Numbered from the stretch's first letter, positions 46,038 to 60,562 are shown. The stretch: DNA of 64,000 nt from Aureimonas jatrophae (GCF_900104035.1 NZ_FNIT01000003.1:372001-436000), one strand, 5' to 3'. Notes: generated from the letters alone by a model not told the origin. Made by a program: numbers and translations.

Positions 46038-46169
46038 GAAGCCTCGCTGCGTAACGGCCGACCAACGACGAATTTGCCGGTGGAAGACCTCAATCTCCTT
46101 CGCAGGAAGCGATCCCCGCGGTGCGCAGGTGTGTAGCATAGCGAAGGTCGGGGACAAGCGGAGCAGATC

Positions 46170-48404
46170 GTGTCGGCACCGCAACAGCATATGCAAGCCC
46201 GATCGATCCTCAATCCCTTCCTTGTCACCTATCGTCATCGCGTTGTGACGACAGCGAACGATCTGCTGGATTTAGAAGCGAAGGCCCGCTCGGCGTTCGC
46301 GTTATGGCCGATCTCGATGGGGTTCGGCATCGCCGCCTTCTACGCAGATCAGTTCATCGTACCCGTGTCTGTCTTGCTCTGCGGGCTCGTGTCGGCCGTG
46401 ATCGCGATCGCTTGCTACCGCTCACGCCCCTCCATCCATCTCATGGGTATCGTCGTCCTTGGATTGCTTGCCGGCCAGGGCCTAGCGCACGTTGAAGTGT
46501 CGCGGACGAAAACCACGATCATATCCGGCGATGCAACGACTCGGATTGTGGGACGGGTTCTTGGTCGCGAGACCGATGACCGCGGCCGCCAGCGGTACAA
46601 CCTCAGACTCATTTCGACCGATCGGCCGACACTTTCACGTCCACCGGAACGGGTTCGAATTCTTGTTTCAGCGCGCCATACGCCCTTGGCGATCGGCTCG
46701 CTCTACCATGGCCTCGTCCGGCTTCGGCCTCCGGCAGGTCCCGCCTACCCAGGCGGTCATGACTTCAGCTTTGCGCCCTACTTCGATGGCCTCGGAGCGT
46801 ATGGTTTCGCCCTCGGCGTTCCGAATTCGTCGCTCACGACCACGCTGACCGTCTCGGACCATCTCACTCGTCTCCGCCTATCGATGGGCGAACGAATACG
46901 AGATGAACTTCCAGGAGCCGTCGGCGCTGTTGCGTCAGCGCTTATCACAGGAGAACGTGCCGGCATCCCGCAGGCCATTGAAGACGATCTTCGTGCGACG
47001 AGCCTCGCGCACATCCTATCGATCTCCGGTTTTCATATGTCGTTGGTCGCGGGTTTTTGCATGGTGGCGGTCCGCTGCCTACTCGCATGCTTCCCGTCCG
47101 TTGCACTTCGGTGGCCGATACGCAAGGTGGCAGCCTTCGCAGCACTGGTGGCGACAACATTTTACCTCCTGCTGAGCGGCGACAACGCTGCGACGGTGCG
47201 CTCATTCATCATGATCACCTTGATGCTCGGAGCTGTGCTGATCGATAGGCCGTCACTCACGTTACGCAACGTCGCACTTGCAGCGGTAATCGTCATGGTT
47301 CTCACACCGCATGCCGTACTGACCGCAACGTTCCAGATGTCGTTTGCTGCAACGGCAGCTTTGGTCGGCGCCTTCGGTGCTTACGCGCGTTGGCGATCGG
47401 GGGAGGAGGCGCAGGGCGCTCGAACAGAGCGCAGCGTGTTCCAGTCCATCTATCTCGCACTGGCTGCTGCCGCTCTTTCGGCCATCATCGCTGGCATGGC
47501 GACGGCACCGTATGGTGTCTACCAGTTCCAACGCGTCGCGCCGTTCGGCCTTGTGGCCAACCTAGTTGCAACGCCGATCTTCAGCTTCTGGGTCATGCCG
47601 TTGGCGCTTGTATCCGCGCTTGCCATGCCGTTCGGGCTCGAACGCATTCCGCTCACCGGCATGGGATATGGCCTCGAGCTATCTTTCGTGCTCGCTCGTC
47701 ATTTGGCGACCTGGTTACCCGATCAGGCAACAGGACGCATCAGCACAGCGAGCCTGCTTCTCTTCACGCTCGCGATCCTAGCTTTGTCATTCTGCGCATC
47801 GCGCCTACGGTGGTCGTGCATTCCACTTGCACTAGCGGCAGTCATGTACCTGCCGCCAAAGGCCGAGCCGGAAGCCGTTCTATTCGAAGATGGTCGTCAA
47901 CTCGCACTTCTGATGCCAAGCGGCATCTTGCAGACGCCCTCTAATCGGCCGAACCGTTTTGTTACGGAACAGTGGCTTCGGGTATTCTCGCTCGTTCCGG
48001 GTCGAAATACGTCGCCGAGCTTCTTGTGCAGCGGCGGCATCTGCCGAGCAGAAACGCGGTCGGGAGTTCGGATCAGTTGGACAGACGACTGGCGCAACTG
48101 GCCTGCAGTTTGCGAGGATGCCGATGTTGCGATCGTGGCTCGGGCTATCCGCTCGACGGAATGCCCTGATGGTGGGCTTCTCGTCACGCTGAGAAGCTTG
48201 CGACTCTCCGGTAGTCTCGCAATCTCCAAGAACTCCGCCGGAGTCACCATCGAACCATCGGTCGATCCAGATCGTCAGCCATGGAACGCCCATCGTAGAG
48301 AGCCATGGCCAGAGTTTTGGCGGCGTTCAGACGCGACGACCGCTCGCACGATAACCCTTAGTGATACCGTCGGATCAAGCCAACGAGACGCCCTTGAACC
48401 TTGA
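46170..48404 (+). CDS. ComEC/Rec2-family DNA transport protein
   Basis: This inner-membrane channel protein of natural transformation has an N-terminal membrane region with the DUF4131 domain ('[20 protein letters not shown]'), then the competence domain with '[39 protein letters not shown]' and many membrane helices. The last 170 residues correspond to the metallo-beta-lactamase-like domain, but I see no HxHxDH motif, so the nuclease-like site is missing. The 744-residue product starts at GTG 46170 or ATG 46191. Its 3' end overlaps lexA by 47 bases. No other competence genes are in the window. Confidence 0.85.
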   Translation: MSAPQQHMQARSILNPFLVTYRHRVVTTANDLLDLEAKARSAFALWPISMGFGIAAFYADQFIVPVSVLLCGLVSAVIAIACYRSRPSIHLMGIVVLGLLAGQGLAHVEVSRTKTTIISGDATTRIVGRVLGRETDDRGRQRYNLRLISTDRPTLSRPPERVRILVSARHTPLAIGSLYHGLVRLRPPAGPAYPGGHDFSFAPYFDGLGAYGFALGVPNSSLTTTLTVSDHLTRLRLSMGERIRDELPGAVGAVASALITGERAGIPQAIEDDLRATSLAHILSISGFHMSLVAGFCMVAVRCLLACFPSVALRWPIRKVAAFAALVATTFYLLLSGDNAATVRSFIMITLMLGAVLIDRPSLTLRNVALAAVIVMVLTPHAVLTATFQMSFAATAALVGAFGAYARWRSGEEAQGARTERSVFQSIYLALAAAALSAIIAGMATAPYGVYQFQRVAPFGLVANLVATPIFSFWVMPLALVSALAMPFGLERIPLTGMGYGLELSFVLARHLATWLPDQATGRISTASLLLFTLAILALSFCASRLRWSCIPLALAAVMYLPPKAEPEAVLFEDGRQLALLMPSGILQTPSNRPNRFVTEQWLRVFSLVPGRNTSPSFLCSGGICRAETRSGVRISWTDDWRNWPAVCEDADVAIVARAIRSTECPDGGLLVTLRSLRLSGSLAISKNSAGVTIEPSVDPDRQPWNAHRREPWPEFWRRSDATTARTITLSDTVGSSQRDALEP

Positions 48405-49065
48405 CGCGGCTCGCTCGCAGTTCGCGGGTTTCGTAAGCCGGGTTGGCAGCTTCGAGAGAGATCATGTCACCTCGCCGACGAAACCGCTTGAGGGTCGCTT
48501 CCTCGTCATCGACGAGCGCAACGACGATCTCACCCGCCGAGGCATTGTCGGTCTTCTGAATCAGAACCGTGTCGCCATCGAGGATACCGGCGTCCACCAT
48601 GGAATCACCCTTCACCTCAAGGGCGTAATGCTCACCGAGCCCAATCATCTCCGCTGGCAAGGCAATCGAATGCGTATTCTGCTGGATGGCGGAGATGGGG
48701 ACGCCGGCCGCAATCCGTCCCATGACCGGTATAGCCATAGCCTCACTATCGGGCACGACGTCACGATGCGCTGACGCACGGGACGCGTCTTCACGCGAGC
48801 GACGGGCAGAAGAGAGATCGACGACCTGTGCGGCTTTGGTGGTCACACCAGCGTCCGGCGATTTAATCACCTCGAGAGCGCGAGCGCGGTTCGGCAGACG
48901 CCGGATGAATCCGCGTTCCTCAAGGGCCGTGATGAGGCGGTGAATGCCGGACTTGGACTTAAGATCCAATGCGTCCTTCATTTCGTCGAACGACGGCGGA
49001 ACGCCGGCGGATTGCAGACGCTCCTGAATGAAGACCAGCAACTCATGCTGCTTTCGCGTGAGCAT
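48358..49065 (-). CDS. lexA: SOS regulator LexA
   Basis: LexA represses SOS genes and self-cleaves on RecA filaments. The DNA-binding domain '[17 protein letters not shown]' is followed by the peptidase domain. The cleavage site is Ala120-Gly121 in 'GRIAAGVPI', the nucleophile Ser155 is in '[11 protein letters not shown]', and Lys193 is in 'ATLKRF'. The product is 235 residues. ATG at 49065 is chosen by homology. A GTTC-N7-GTTC box lies 44 bases upstream, so autoregulation is expected. Confidence 0.96.
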   Translation of the reverse strand: MLTRKQHELLVFIQERLQSAGVPPSFDEMKDALDLKSKSGIHRLITALEERGFIRRLPNRARALEVIKSPDAGVTTKAAQVVDLSSARRSREDASRASAHRDVVPDSEAMAIPVMGRIAAGVPISAIQQNTHSIALPAEMIGLGEHYALEVKGDSMVDAGILDGDTVLIQKTDNASAGEIVVALVDDEEATLKRFRRRGDMISLEAANPAYETRELRASRVKVQGRLVGLIRRYH

Positions 49066-49108
49066 CGTATGATTCCCGACCAAAACAAACCCTGAACAAA
49101 CGGTATCT

Positions 49109-49123
49109 GTTCCTCTTGTGTTC
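49109..49123 (-). promoter_or_regulatory. LexA-binding SOS box upstream of lexA
   Basis: GTTC-CTCTTGT-GTTC is an exact match to the alphaproteobacterial SOS box GTTC-N7-GTTC (equally GAAC-N7-GAAC). It lies between the moeA stop and the lexA start, where an autoregulatory operator belongs. A possible -35 element (TTGCGG, minus strand) adjoins it. Confidence 0.85.
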
Positions 49124-49132
49124 CGCAAGAGA

Positions 49133-50329
49133 TCAGGCCAGGCGAATATACTCGCATCGATCGCCTGCTGATGCCTTTGGCGCGTTTGCTGGGCGGACCA
49201 AGAGGGCGTCCGCTTGAGCGAAGATCGACAGAAGCGAGGAGTCCTGTCGCGCCAGTGGTTCGATACGGGCTCCGTCGCCCGTCACATCCAGTCGGGCCCG
49301 CATGAATTCGGTCCGGTGATCGTTGGGCGGGAGGTCACAAGCAAGGCGACCACTCTCGCGACAGGATGTGTGTTCGTATCCCTGCATGCGGCGGATCAGC
49401 GGAACCAAGAACACGGTGGCTGTCACCAAAGAGGACGCTGGGTTGCCAGGAAGGCCGAGAACGCGCGTCCGCCCATAACGTCCTGCCATGAGCGGCTTGC
49501 CCGGACGCATGGCGACCTTCATGAAATCGAGCGTTACTCCGTGCATCTGGAGTCCCGATGCGACGAGATCGTGATCTCCAACCGACGCGCCGCCAATCGT
49601 GACCAAGATATCGATCTGGGCAGCAAAGGCTTCGTGGAGGCACCGATCGAGTTCCTCCATACGATCGCCGACGATGCCGAGGTCGATCACCGAGGCGCCC
49701 GCGCCTTCCGCCAGGGCAGCGATGCCGTAGACGTTCGACGCAACGATTTGATCGGGTCCGACCGGCTGACCCGGCCGGACGAGTTCGTCTCCGGTCGACA
49801 GGATCCCAACCTTTGGTTGCCGGCAAACGACGACGTCAGGATGTCCACCGCTTGCAACAAGGGCAACTGAGGCCGCTCGCAGGCGCGAACCAAGCGGAAC
49901 GAGCAGGTCGCCGGACGTGAAGTCGTTTCCGCGTGGGCGGACATGCCTGCCGGTTTGGGTGCTACTGCGCAGCATGACCGAGTCGTCAGCACGGTCGACG
50001 TCTTCTTGCAGAACCACGGCATCAGCGCCAAACGGCATGGGCGCGCCGGTGAAGATGCGAACACATTCGCCGAAACCGACAACTCCATCGAAGCGCCGAC
50101 CGGCGGCTGACTCACCGATCAGGCGAAGCGTCCGCTGCGTTTGCGTGTCGGTCGCGCGCACCGCGTAGCCGTCCATGGCTGACGCGTCGAAATCCGGTTG
50201 GGTACGGATGGCCCGGATATCCGCGCCTGTGACGCGGCCGGCTCCCTCTCGAAGGCGGACGACCTCATTCTCCCGCACCGGCTGCACACCGGCCAGCACC
50301 CTGTCGATCGCCTCTTCTATAGGAAGCAT
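49133..50329 (-). CDS. moeA: Molybdopterin molybdotransferase MoeA
   Basis: MoeA inserts molybdate into adenylated molybdopterin. '[12 protein letters not shown]', '[18 protein letters not shown]', '[11 protein letters not shown]' and '[17 protein letters not shown]' mark the family, and '[11 protein letters not shown]' the MPT site. The product is 398 residues. It overlaps moaC by one base and ends 68 bases before lexA. The molybdopterin adenylyltransferase (mogA) is not in the window. Confidence 0.95.
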   Translation of the reverse strand: MLPIEEAIDRVLAGVQPVRENEVVRLREGAGRVTGADIRAIRTQPDFDASAMDGYAVRATDTQTQRTLRLIGESAAGRRFDGVVGFGECVRIFTGAPMPFGADAVVLQEDVDRADDSVMLRSSTQTGRHVRPRGNDFTSGDLLVPLGSRLRAASVALVASGGHPDVVVCRQPKVGILSTGDELVRPGQPVGPDQIVASNVYGIAALAEGAGASVIDLGIVGDRMEELDRCLHEAFAAQIDILVTIGGASVGDHDLVASGLQMHGVTLDFMKVAMRPGKPLMAGRYGRTRVLGLPGNPASSLVTATVFLVPLIRRMQGYEHTSCRESGRLACDLPPNDHRTEFMRARLDVTGDGARIEPLARQDSSLLSIFAQADALLVRPANAPKASAGDRCEYIRLA

Positions 50330-50808
50330 CAGGCGGTCCAGTCTCCTGATCGGCCGCCACCTTTCTGAACCACCCGCACGGCCGTCATCGACATCGTGCG
50401 GTCGACCGCCTTCGCCATGTCATAGATCGTCAACGCACCGACCGTAACAGCGGTCAGGGCTTCCATTTCCACGCCCGTCTTACCAGAGAGACGGACCTCT
50501 GATCGAAGCCGAATGCCGGGCAGCGCCGGCTCGAAATCGAACTCCAGCGCAACCTTCTCAAGCATCAAAGGATGACAAAGCGGAATGAGTTCGGAGGCTC
50601 GCTTGGCGGCCATGATGCCGGCGACACGTGCGGTCGCCAGAACATCCCCCTTCTTCAGGTTGCCCTGCCGGATAAGCTCTAACGTTTCGGGCTGCATGAC
50701 GACCAAAGCTTCCGCCTTGGCGAAGCGCACGGTGACGTCCTTGTCGCCGACGTCCACCATCACGGCTGCTCCCGTCGCGTCCAGATGGGTCAGACGGTCC
50801 TCGCTCAT
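50329..50808 (-). CDS. moaC: Cyclic pyranopterin monophosphate synthase MoaC
   Basis: MoaC, with MoaA, turns GTP into cyclic pyranopterin monophosphate. '[14 protein letters not shown]', '[20 protein letters not shown]' and '[27 protein letters not shown]' contain the conserved Lys/His/Asp site residues. The product is 159 residues. It overlaps trpC by four bases and moeA by one, linking molybdenum-cofactor synthesis to tryptophan genes in one transcript. Confidence 0.96.
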   Translation of the reverse strand: MSEDRLTHLDATGAAVMVDVGDKDVTVRFAKAEALVVMQPETLELIRQGNLKKGDVLATARVAGIMAAKRASELIPLCHPLMLEKVALEFDFEPALPGIRLRSEVRLSGKTGVEMEALTAVTVGALTIYDMAKAVDRTMSMTAVRVVQKGGGRSGDWTA

Positions 50809-51611
50809 ACAGAGGTTCCCACCGTCCCGAGAAGCGCCCGTGTCGCGCTTTCGACATCTGCCTCGCGCATGAGGCTTTCTCCGACCAGGAACGCATGCAT
50901 TCCGCGGCGTTCCAGACGACGACAGTCGCTGTGGGTCGCGATGCCACTTTCACCGACGAGAATGCGGTCGGACGGTATGAGCCTCGCCAGGCGTTCACTC
51001 ACGGCGAGATCGGTCACGAATGTCCGTAGGTTGCGGTTGTTGACGCCGATAAGCGGCGAGCGGAGCTTGAGAGCGCGCTCGGCCTCCGCTTCATCATGCA
51101 CCTCGATGAGAACGTCGAGTTGCCATTCATCCGCGGCAGCCTCCAACTCCTGAGCGAGAACGTCATCGACGGCAGCCATGATAACGAGAATGGCATCCGC
51201 GCCCCACGCCCGCGCTTCCACGACCTGATAGGGGTCGAACAGGAAATCCTTACGTAAGACAGGGAGTTGCGTGGCCTCGCGCGCCTCGACCAGATACTTC
51301 GGATGACCCTGAAATGACGGCGCGTCGGTCAGAACGCTGAGACAGGCAGCCCCGCCTTTTTCGTAGGCGCGAGCGAGCTCTGCCGGCGCGAACTCCTGAC
51401 GTATCAAACCTCGCGATGGACTTGCCTTTTTGATCTCGGCAATCAGTCCGAAAGCCCCACGTTGTCTCTGCCTTCGAAGAGCAGCGGCGAAGCCGCGAAC
51501 TGGGGTCGCATGGCGCGCTTGTTCTTCGATTTCAGGAAACGGAACTGCAGAACGAGCGGCGGCGATTTCCGCTCGCTTGTAGATTTCGATCTGCGCTAGG
51601 ATGTCGGTCAA
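50805..51611 (-). CDS. trpC: Indole-3-glycerol phosphate synthase
   Basis: This TIM-barrel enzyme closes the indole ring in tryptophan synthesis. '[18 protein letters not shown]' (substrate lysine), '[27 protein letters not shown]', '[12 protein letters not shown]' and '[12 protein letters not shown]' are diagnostic. The product is 268 residues, a single-domain TrpC without the fused TrpF seen in E. coli. It overlaps trpD and moaC by four bases each. Confidence 0.96.
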   Translation of the reverse strand: MTDILAQIEIYKRAEIAAARSAVPFPEIEEQARHATPVRGFAAALRRQRQRGAFGLIAEIKKASPSRGLIRQEFAPAELARAYEKGGAACLSVLTDAPSFQGHPKYLVEAREATQLPVLRKDFLFDPYQVVEARAWGADAILVIMAAVDDVLAQELEAAADEWQLDVLIEVHDEAEAERALKLRSPLIGVNNRNLRTFVTDLAVSERLARLIPSDRILVGESGIATHSDCRRLERRGMHAFLVGESLMREADVESATRALLGTVGTSV

Positions 51612-52639
51612 TGCAGCCGCTCCTTTTGGGCGCGTGAAACCTCGATGAGCCGTTCAAGGGAGGCGAGCGCTCGTCCATCGTCGATGGCTTCGCTAGCAGA
51701 TGCCAGTCCCTCCCTCAGCCCGCCGACACGACCGGCGACCATCAGAGCACCCGCGGCATTCAAGAGAACGATGTCTCGATAAGCTCCTCTCGCGCCATCC
51801 AAAACGGCACGTAAAGCGGCAGCGTTGTGAACTGCATCGCCTCCAACGATGTCCTGCAAGGGACGAGGCTCCAAACCATATTCGTCCGGAGTGATCGTGC
51901 GCTCGGTAATCCCACCGTGCTCCAGATGGGCGATGCGCGTCGGTCCGCAGACCGTGATTTCATCGAGCCCGTCACCGTGAGCTACGATCGCGTTCTCCGC
52001 GCCAAGGGCTTGCAGTGCATCGGCGACAGGCCGAACCCATTGTGGTGCGTACACGCCGACGAGGAGCCGCCGCACGCCAGCCGGATTGGCAAGGGGACCC
52101 AGCATGTTGAAAATCGTTCGAGTCCCCAGTTCAACGCGACTGGGGCCTACGAACCGCATCGCCGCGTGATGGTTGGGTGCGAACATGAAGCCGATACCGG
52201 CCTCGGAGATCGTACGCGAGATGGCGTCCGGGGTGAGATCAACCTCCACGCCGAGAGCCTGGAGGACATCGGCGGATCCCGATCGCGACGACAAAGCGCG
52301 ATTGCCGTGCTTGGCGACTGTCACGCCACATCCCGCTACGACAAAGGCTGCACAGGTCGAGACATTGAGCGTGCCGGCGTGATCGCCTCCCGTTCCGACG
52401 ATGTCGACCGCACCATCGGGAGCCTGAACCGCCGTCATGTTGCCGCGCAGAACATCGACGGCTCCGGCGATCTCCTCGACGGTTTCGCCACGGACGCGAA
52501 GCGCCATGAGGAATCCACCGATCTGAGCGGGGGTCGCCTCGCCCGACATCAGGATCGCGAACGCGGCGCGCGCTTGTTCGCGATCGAGCGACCTGCCTTC
52601 GGCAACCTGCGAAAGAAGAGGCTTCAAGCCCTGACTCAT
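51608..52639 (-). CDS. trpD: Anthranilate phosphoribosyltransferase
   Basis: TrpD joins anthranilate to PRPP. '[48 protein letters not shown]' carries the PRPP loop and anthranilate site, and '[12 protein letters not shown]' the second. The product is 343 residues and is not fused to TrpG; no trpG or trpE is in the window. The start overlaps the ppiD stop by four bases. Confidence 0.96.
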   Translation of the reverse strand: MSQGLKPLLSQVAEGRSLDREQARAAFAILMSGEATPAQIGGFLMALRVRGETVEEIAGAVDVLRGNMTAVQAPDGAVDIVGTGGDHAGTLNVSTCAAFVVAGCGVTVAKHGNRALSSRSGSADVLQALGVEVDLTPDAISRTISEAGIGFMFAPNHHAAMRFVGPSRVELGTRTIFNMLGPLANPAGVRRLLVGVYAPQWVRPVADALQALGAENAIVAHGDGLDEITVCGPTRIAHLEHGGITERTITPDEYGLEPRPLQDIVGGDAVHNAAALRAVLDGARGAYRDIVLLNAAGALMVAGRVGGLREGLASASEAIDDGRALASLERLIEVSRAQKERLH

Positions 52640-54522
52640 CGCACGTTCAGCCGTGCTTGATCGATCGTTGCTGGATGCAGCTCAATCGGGATTTGTCGGC
52701 GCAGAGTTTCGACGTAACCCTGCTGCAAGTCGTTTCGCAGGGTCGCCGAAAGTGTCTCTCGCGTTTGACTGCTGACCTGCGCTGCCGGATCTGCGACAGG
52801 GACAACGGCATCGACCCGCAGAACGATGGCGTCGCCGGATTCAAGCGCAGGGGTTTGTGCCACGATGCCTTCGGGACCCGAAAACGCGGCACGCGTTCCA
52901 GCTTCGCCGAGAACGGCTGGCCCACTCGTCCGGGTGATTGCCGGAGCCGTTTGCACGGCGATACCCTCGGTCCCAGCGATGCTGGCAAGCGTTTCGCCCT
53001 TGCGGACTCGCGTGGCAAGCGCCTCGGCCCGATCGATCAAAAGGCGTTGCGCTTCATCGTCCTGCCAGGCGGCGACCACGCGGTCTCGCACCTCGTCGAG
53101 GCTTCGGTCACGCGCCGGAGTCACACTTGTGACGGTATAGAAAACGTAATTACTGCCACCGTAGTTGATCGGCGTCGTCGCAGCATTCGGCTCTGCTTGA
53201 AAGGCCGCCTGGAGAAACTGGGCTCGATCGGGGATGCCGGGAACTTCGTTGCCATCCATCGCGCGACCCTGACCATCGATATTCTCGATCGTCCGAACCG
53301 CTAGGCCTGCCTGCGATGCAGCCTCCGGAAGGGGAGCCCCGCTGCCCAAAGAGTCGCTGATGGAATTATACGCCTCGGTCAGCCGCGCGTTTGCCCGTTG
53401 CCGTGCCAACTCGGTGCGGATCTCGTTCGATACGTCCTCGAGTGGACGTGTTTCAGACGGCCGAACGTCTGTGACGTTGATGATGGTCGGCCCAAATGGA
53501 CCGGCGATGACCGGGGTCGGTTTGTTGGGTTCCGCTGAAAACGCCGCGTCCGCAAGTGCACCAACAGGGAGAGCCGACTTTGCAACGAGGCCCAGGTCCG
53601 TAATGTCAGTCCCGCGAGCCTTCGCCGCGTCAGAAAGACTGCGACCGCTTGCCATATCCGCTACCGCACTGTCAGCAGCAGCTTGGTCCGCGAAAACGAC
53701 TTGTTGAACCTGGCGCCGCTCCGGTGTGGTGAAACGTGACTTCTCGCTCTCGTAGAAGGTCGAGACGTCTGCCTCACCGATCTCGACCGGTTTCGAGAAG
53801 GCATCGGTTGATAGATCGACGAACGAGATTGTCCTGTATTCCGGCGCCCGATAGCTCTCGAGGTGCTCGGTGAAATAATCATCCAACTCATCGGCGTTCG
53901 GCTGAGCGATGGCTTCTCGAGTCTGCGGCTGAAGCTGGACGAACGAAACGTCGCGTCGTTCGCCACCATAAGCACCCAACGCGTCGACGAATGCCGTCGG
54001 GACGGACGCTCCACCGGAGACGCTGTCGAGGAGTTGCCCCCGCTCTGCCTCGTTTCGCAACTCGGCGAGGTATGCCGCTTCAGAGAAGCCTGCATTTGCC
54101 AGGACACTCCGCATCTGCTGTCGCGAAAACTGCCCGGCCTGATCCTGGAACGCCGGCTGCTGTTGGATGAGACCGACGAGTCCCTCATCGCCGACGCCAA
54201 TCCCCAATCGGCGCGCTTCTTCCGTGAGAACAGCTGTCGACGACAAGATCGACAAGGTTTGCTGGTCGACACCGTAGATCTCAGCTTCCTCGGCGCTGGG
54301 GCGACGACCGATCTGGTTGGCGAGCGTCTGCAGCCCCTGTTGGTAAGCTGTTTGGTATTGTGCTGCGGAAACATGCGTCGATCCGGCGGTCAGGACATCG
54401 CGTCCCGCGCCCTGCGGTCGCAGAAAATCAGCGATACCCCATCCGACAAAGCTGACGGCGAGTCCTCCCAGGAAAACCTTTGCTACCCAACCGGAGGCGC
54501 CTCGACGCAGCTGCTTCATCAT
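52636..54522 (-). CDS. ppiD: PpiD-type membrane-anchored periplasmic chaperone/peptidyl-prolyl isomerase
   Basis: One N-terminal membrane helix ('[23 protein letters not shown]') anchors a large periplasmic region with a SurA-like N domain ('[33 protein letters not shown]') and a central parvulin-like domain (about residues 240-360). It assists folding of secreted and outer-membrane proteins. The product is about 628 residues. ATG at 54522 has AGGAGA upstream; the frame opens earlier. It heads the operon ppiD-trpD-trpC-moaC-moeA and is divergent from tpiA. Parvulin active-site residues look incompletely conserved, as in many PpiD proteins. Confidence 0.88.
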   Translation of the reverse strand: MMKQLRRGASGWVAKVFLGGLAVSFVGWGIADFLRPQGAGRDVLTAGSTHVSAAQYQTAYQQGLQTLANQIGRRPSAEEAEIYGVDQQTLSILSSTAVLTEEARRLGIGVGDEGLVGLIQQQPAFQDQAGQFSRQQMRSVLANAGFSEAAYLAELRNEAERGQLLDSVSGGASVPTAFVDALGAYGGERRDVSFVQLQPQTREAIAQPNADELDDYFTEHLESYRAPEYRTISFVDLSTDAFSKPVEIGEADVSTFYESEKSRFTTPERRQVQQVVFADQAAADSAVADMASGRSLSDAAKARGTDITDLGLVAKSALPVGALADAAFSAEPNKPTPVIAGPFGPTIINVTDVRPSETRPLEDVSNEIRTELARQRANARLTEAYNSISDSLGSGAPLPEAASQAGLAVRTIENIDGQGRAMDGNEVPGIPDRAQFLQAAFQAEPNAATTPINYGGSNYVFYTVTSVTPARDRSLDEVRDRVVAAWQDDEAQRLLIDRAEALATRVRKGETLASIAGTEGIAVQTAPAITRTSGPAVLGEAGTRAAFSGPEGIVAQTPALESGDAIVLRVDAVVPVADPAAQVSSQTRETLSATLRNDLQQGYVETLRRQIPIELHPATIDQARLNVR

Positions 54523-54672
54523 CGGTGGCGCTCTCCTGCCTCTCCGGTTTGACCTTGCGTGACGGCAATAGGCATTTCGTCTTGCGAAGGAAAGCGTGTC
54601 CACCGGATGGCGCGCTTTGAATTCATCCTCCAGCCTGATAGCCATGCCCCAGTTTCCAAGCGGAGAACATGT

Positions 54673-55431
54673 ATGGGTCGGCGCCTCCTGATCGCAGGTA
54701 ACTGGAAGATGAACGGTTTACGGGCGGAGCTGGCGGAACTCGACGCTATCGCCGCGGCCGTTGCGTCCCAAGATACCGGACCGGGAGAGCTTCTAGTCGC
54801 GCCGCCAGCAACACTTCTGGCCGCCGCTCGAGAGCATCTACCTAGCGACGTCAGTGTCGCGGCCCAAACCTGCCATCACAACACAAGGGGCCCCCATACC
54901 GGCGACCTGTCGGCGCATATGCTGCAGGAGGCAGGCGCTGACTCGGTCATACTCGGCCATTCCGAACGCAGAACGGATCATCGGGAAAGTGATGAGGACG
55001 TATGCGCTCGCGCGCAAGCCGCTCTAGCGGCGGGACTGAGAACGATCGTCTGCGTTGGTGAAAGCGAGGCGGAGCGCCGGGCGAACGAAACCTTGACCAT
55101 CCTTGGTCGTCAGCTAGACGGGTCTGTTCCCGGTGAGGTTACAGCGGAGAAACTGGTGATTGCCTACGAGCCCATCTGGGCCATTGGTACGGGCCTTACC
55201 CCAACGCCGCACGATATCGCCGAGCTGCATGCTTTCCTTCGGAACCGGCTTGCGTTGCGCTTCGGCCATGCGTTCGCATCGTGTGTTCGGATTCTTTATG
55301 GTGGCTCGGTTAAACCCTCAAACGCCGCAGAGTTTTTCGCTCTCGATGACGTCGATGGCGCTTTGATCGGCGGCGCGAGTTTGAAGGCGACGGACTTTCT
55401 TGCGATCGCTCGCTCAGCACCGGAGCGGTAA
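54673..55431 (+). CDS. tpiA: Triose-phosphate isomerase
   Basis: This glycolytic TIM-barrel enzyme interconverts dihydroxyacetone phosphate and glyceraldehyde 3-phosphate. 'IAGNWKMNGL' (catalytic Lys), 'VILGHSERR' (catalytic His) and 'VIAYEPIWAIGTG' (catalytic Glu) are intact, and 'ILYGGSVKPSNAAEF' is the phosphate gripper. The product is 252 residues. ATG at 54673 follows GGAGA; the frame opens upstream at 54559. Confidence 0.96.
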   Translation: MGRRLLIAGNWKMNGLRAELAELDAIAAAVASQDTGPGELLVAPPATLLAAAREHLPSDVSVAAQTCHHNTRGPHTGDLSAHMLQEAGADSVILGHSERRTDHRESDEDVCARAQAALAAGLRTIVCVGESEAERRANETLTILGRQLDGSVPGEVTAEKLVIAYEPIWAIGTGLTPTPHDIAELHAFLRNRLALRFGHAFASCVRILYGGSVKPSNAAEFFALDDVDGALIGGASLKATDFLAIARSAPER

Positions 55432-55515
55432 GGACCGCCGACAGGACCGGGTTGGCGTTCGATAAGCCGTCATGTAGAAGGCGCCCAACTTGTCCAGCGA
55501 TTGCGCGTTCTTTCC

Positions 55516-57839
<2,324 letters not shown>

Positions 57840-57844
57840 GCCCA

Positions 57845-58678
57845 ATGACTGAGCCACGTTCCCATATCACCTTGCGCGGCGTCGACTTCGCGCAGAACCA
57901 ACCCTTCGCCTTGATCGCCGGTCCCTGCCAAATGGAAAGTCGGGACCACGCGCTGATGATTGCGGAGCGCATGAAACGCATCACCGGCGATCTTGGTATC
58001 GGTTATGTCTTCAAGGCGAGTTTCGATAAGGCGAACCGTACCAGCATGAAGGGGCGACGTGGCATCGGTCTTGACAGCGCCTTGCCCGTCTTCGACGAGA
58101 TACAGCGCGAATTCGATCTGCCGGTCCTCACCGACGTTCACACGGCCGAGCAATGCGCCGAAGTGGGTGAAGTTTGCGATGTTCTGCAGATCCCCGCTTT
58201 TCTATGCCGCCAGACCGACCTCCTCATTGCCGCCGCGCGGACCGGCCGGGTCGTCAACGTCAAAAAGGGTCAGTTCCTTGCGCCGTGGGACATGACCAAT
58301 GTCCTTGGAAAACTTATTGATGCCGGTAACAACACCGTTCTTCTGACGGAACGAGGCGCTTCGTTCGGCTACAACACGCTCGTCTCGGACTTTCGTGCGC
58401 TTCCGATCATGGCGGAGACCGGGGCGCCGGTCGTGTTCGATGCGACACATTCCGTGCAACAGCCCGGCGGGCAGGGCGGTTCTTCGGGTGGCGAACGTCG
58501 TTTCGTGGAAACGCTCTCACGGGCCGCCGTGGCGGTCGGTGTGGCCGGCCTCTTCATCGAGACCCACGAGGATCCGGATACCGCTCCCTCGGACGGACCG
58601 AATATGGTGCCGCTTGACGCCATGCGGACGCTTCTCGAACGGCTTCAGGCACTGGACGCCGTGGCTAAGGGTTTTTAA
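57845..58678 (+). CDS. kdsA: 2-dehydro-3-deoxyphosphooctonate aldolase (KDO-8-phosphate synthase)
   Basis: KdsA condenses arabinose 5-phosphate and phosphoenolpyruvate to KDO-8-phosphate for the lipopolysaccharide core. '[23 protein letters not shown]', '[20 protein letters not shown]', '[19 protein letters not shown]' and '[24 protein letters not shown]' are diagnostic. The product is 277 residues. It lies directly before eno, which supplies phosphoenolpyruvate. Confidence 0.96.
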   Translation: MTEPRSHITLRGVDFAQNQPFALIAGPCQMESRDHALMIAERMKRITGDLGIGYVFKASFDKANRTSMKGRRGIGLDSALPVFDEIQREFDLPVLTDVHTAEQCAEVGEVCDVLQIPAFLCRQTDLLIAAARTGRVVNVKKGQFLAPWDMTNVLGKLIDAGNNTVLLTERGASFGYNTLVSDFRALPIMAETGAPVVFDATHSVQQPGGQGGSSGGERRFVETLSRAAVAVGVAGLFIETHEDPDTAPSDGPNMVPLDAMRTLLERLQALDAVAKGF

Positions 58679-58726
58679 CCACCCATTCGGCCAATCGGCC
58701 ATCGGGCAAAACCTCCAAACGGGTAA

Positions 58727-60010
<1,284 letters not shown>

Positions 60011-60032
60011 ACCTCAAACCAGCTGGATCTCG

Positions 60033-60056
60033 ACGGGGCGCTTCGGCGCCCCGTTT
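60033..60056 (+). terminator. intrinsic terminator of eno
   Basis: ACGGGGCGC and GCGCCCCGT form a nine-pair stem closed by a TTCG tetraloop with a C-G closing pair, followed by TTT. It starts 23 bases after the stop codon. Its stem matches the secG terminator at 56126-56150 exactly. Confidence 0.8.
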
Positions 60057-60139
60057 GCGTTCGGAATGGCAGAAGTTCCAGTAGCAGCTGTCGCGGCTGG
60101 CTTAGGGTTTTGCTAAGGATGTTTTGGGAGGATATGCGC

Positions 60140-60472
60140 ATGACGCTCCCGACCCAAACACGCCAGTATCGTCGCTCCCCGCTTCGGCTGCTTGTGGTTC
60201 CGGCCATTACGCTGCCGTGTCTCGGCTATTTCATTACGCACGCCGAAAGTGGACGTTACGGCACCGAGGCCGGTATCCAACTCCGCGTGGAATTGGGCGC
60301 GAAGCAAGCGACCCTGAACTCGCTTCTCAAGCAACGGAGCGGCATCGAGAAGCGAGTGCAGCTCCTCAGCGACGGCACGCTTGAACGCGATATGATCGAC
60401 GAACGCGCAAGACGGACGCTGAATACGGCGAATGCCGATGAAATTGTCATCCTGTTCGAGCCAAGAGAGTAA
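60140..60472 (+). CDS. ftsB: FtsB/DivIC-like septum formation initiator
   Basis: The 110-residue protein has a short basic N-terminus, one membrane helix ('LLVVPAITLPCLGYFITHA') and a periplasmic coiled coil ('GIQLRVELGAKQATLNSLLKQRSGIEKRVQLL'). A 'MIDERARRTLNTANADEIVILFEPRE' end follows, the pattern of FtsB/DivIC proteins that link FtsL and FtsQ at the septum. ATG at 60140 has GGAGG eight bases upstream; longer in-frame starts exist. The position after eno is typical. Confidence 0.85.
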   Translation: MTLPTQTRQYRRSPLRLLVVPAITLPCLGYFITHAESGRYGTEAGIQLRVELGAKQATLNSLLKQRSGIEKRVQLLSDGTLERDMIDERARRTLNTANADEIVILFEPRE

Positions 60473-60508
60473 CTGATTATCGGTTATCGAAATTCACGTA
60501 CGCTCTTG

Positions 60509-60537
60509 TTGACCAAAATACGGTTCAGGCCGATCAT
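60509..60537 (+). promoter_or_regulatory. possible promoter of the pdh operon
   Basis: TTGACC (60509-60514) and GATCAT (60532-60537) are 17 bases apart, about 80 bases upstream of pdhA. The -10 match is moderate. A perfect 16-base palindrome lies just downstream. Confidence 0.35.
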
Positions 60538-60546
60538 TCTCTTGTT

Positions 60547-60562
60547 GCTTCGGCGCCGAAGC
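60547..60562 (+). promoter_or_regulatory. perfect palindrome in the pdh leader
   Basis: GCTTCGGC/GCCGAAGC is an uninterrupted 16-base palindrome located 54 bases before pdhA, just after the proposed promoter. It could be an operator for a dimeric regulator of pyruvate dehydrogenase. No regulator gene adjoins, so the protein is unknown. Confidence 0.4.
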
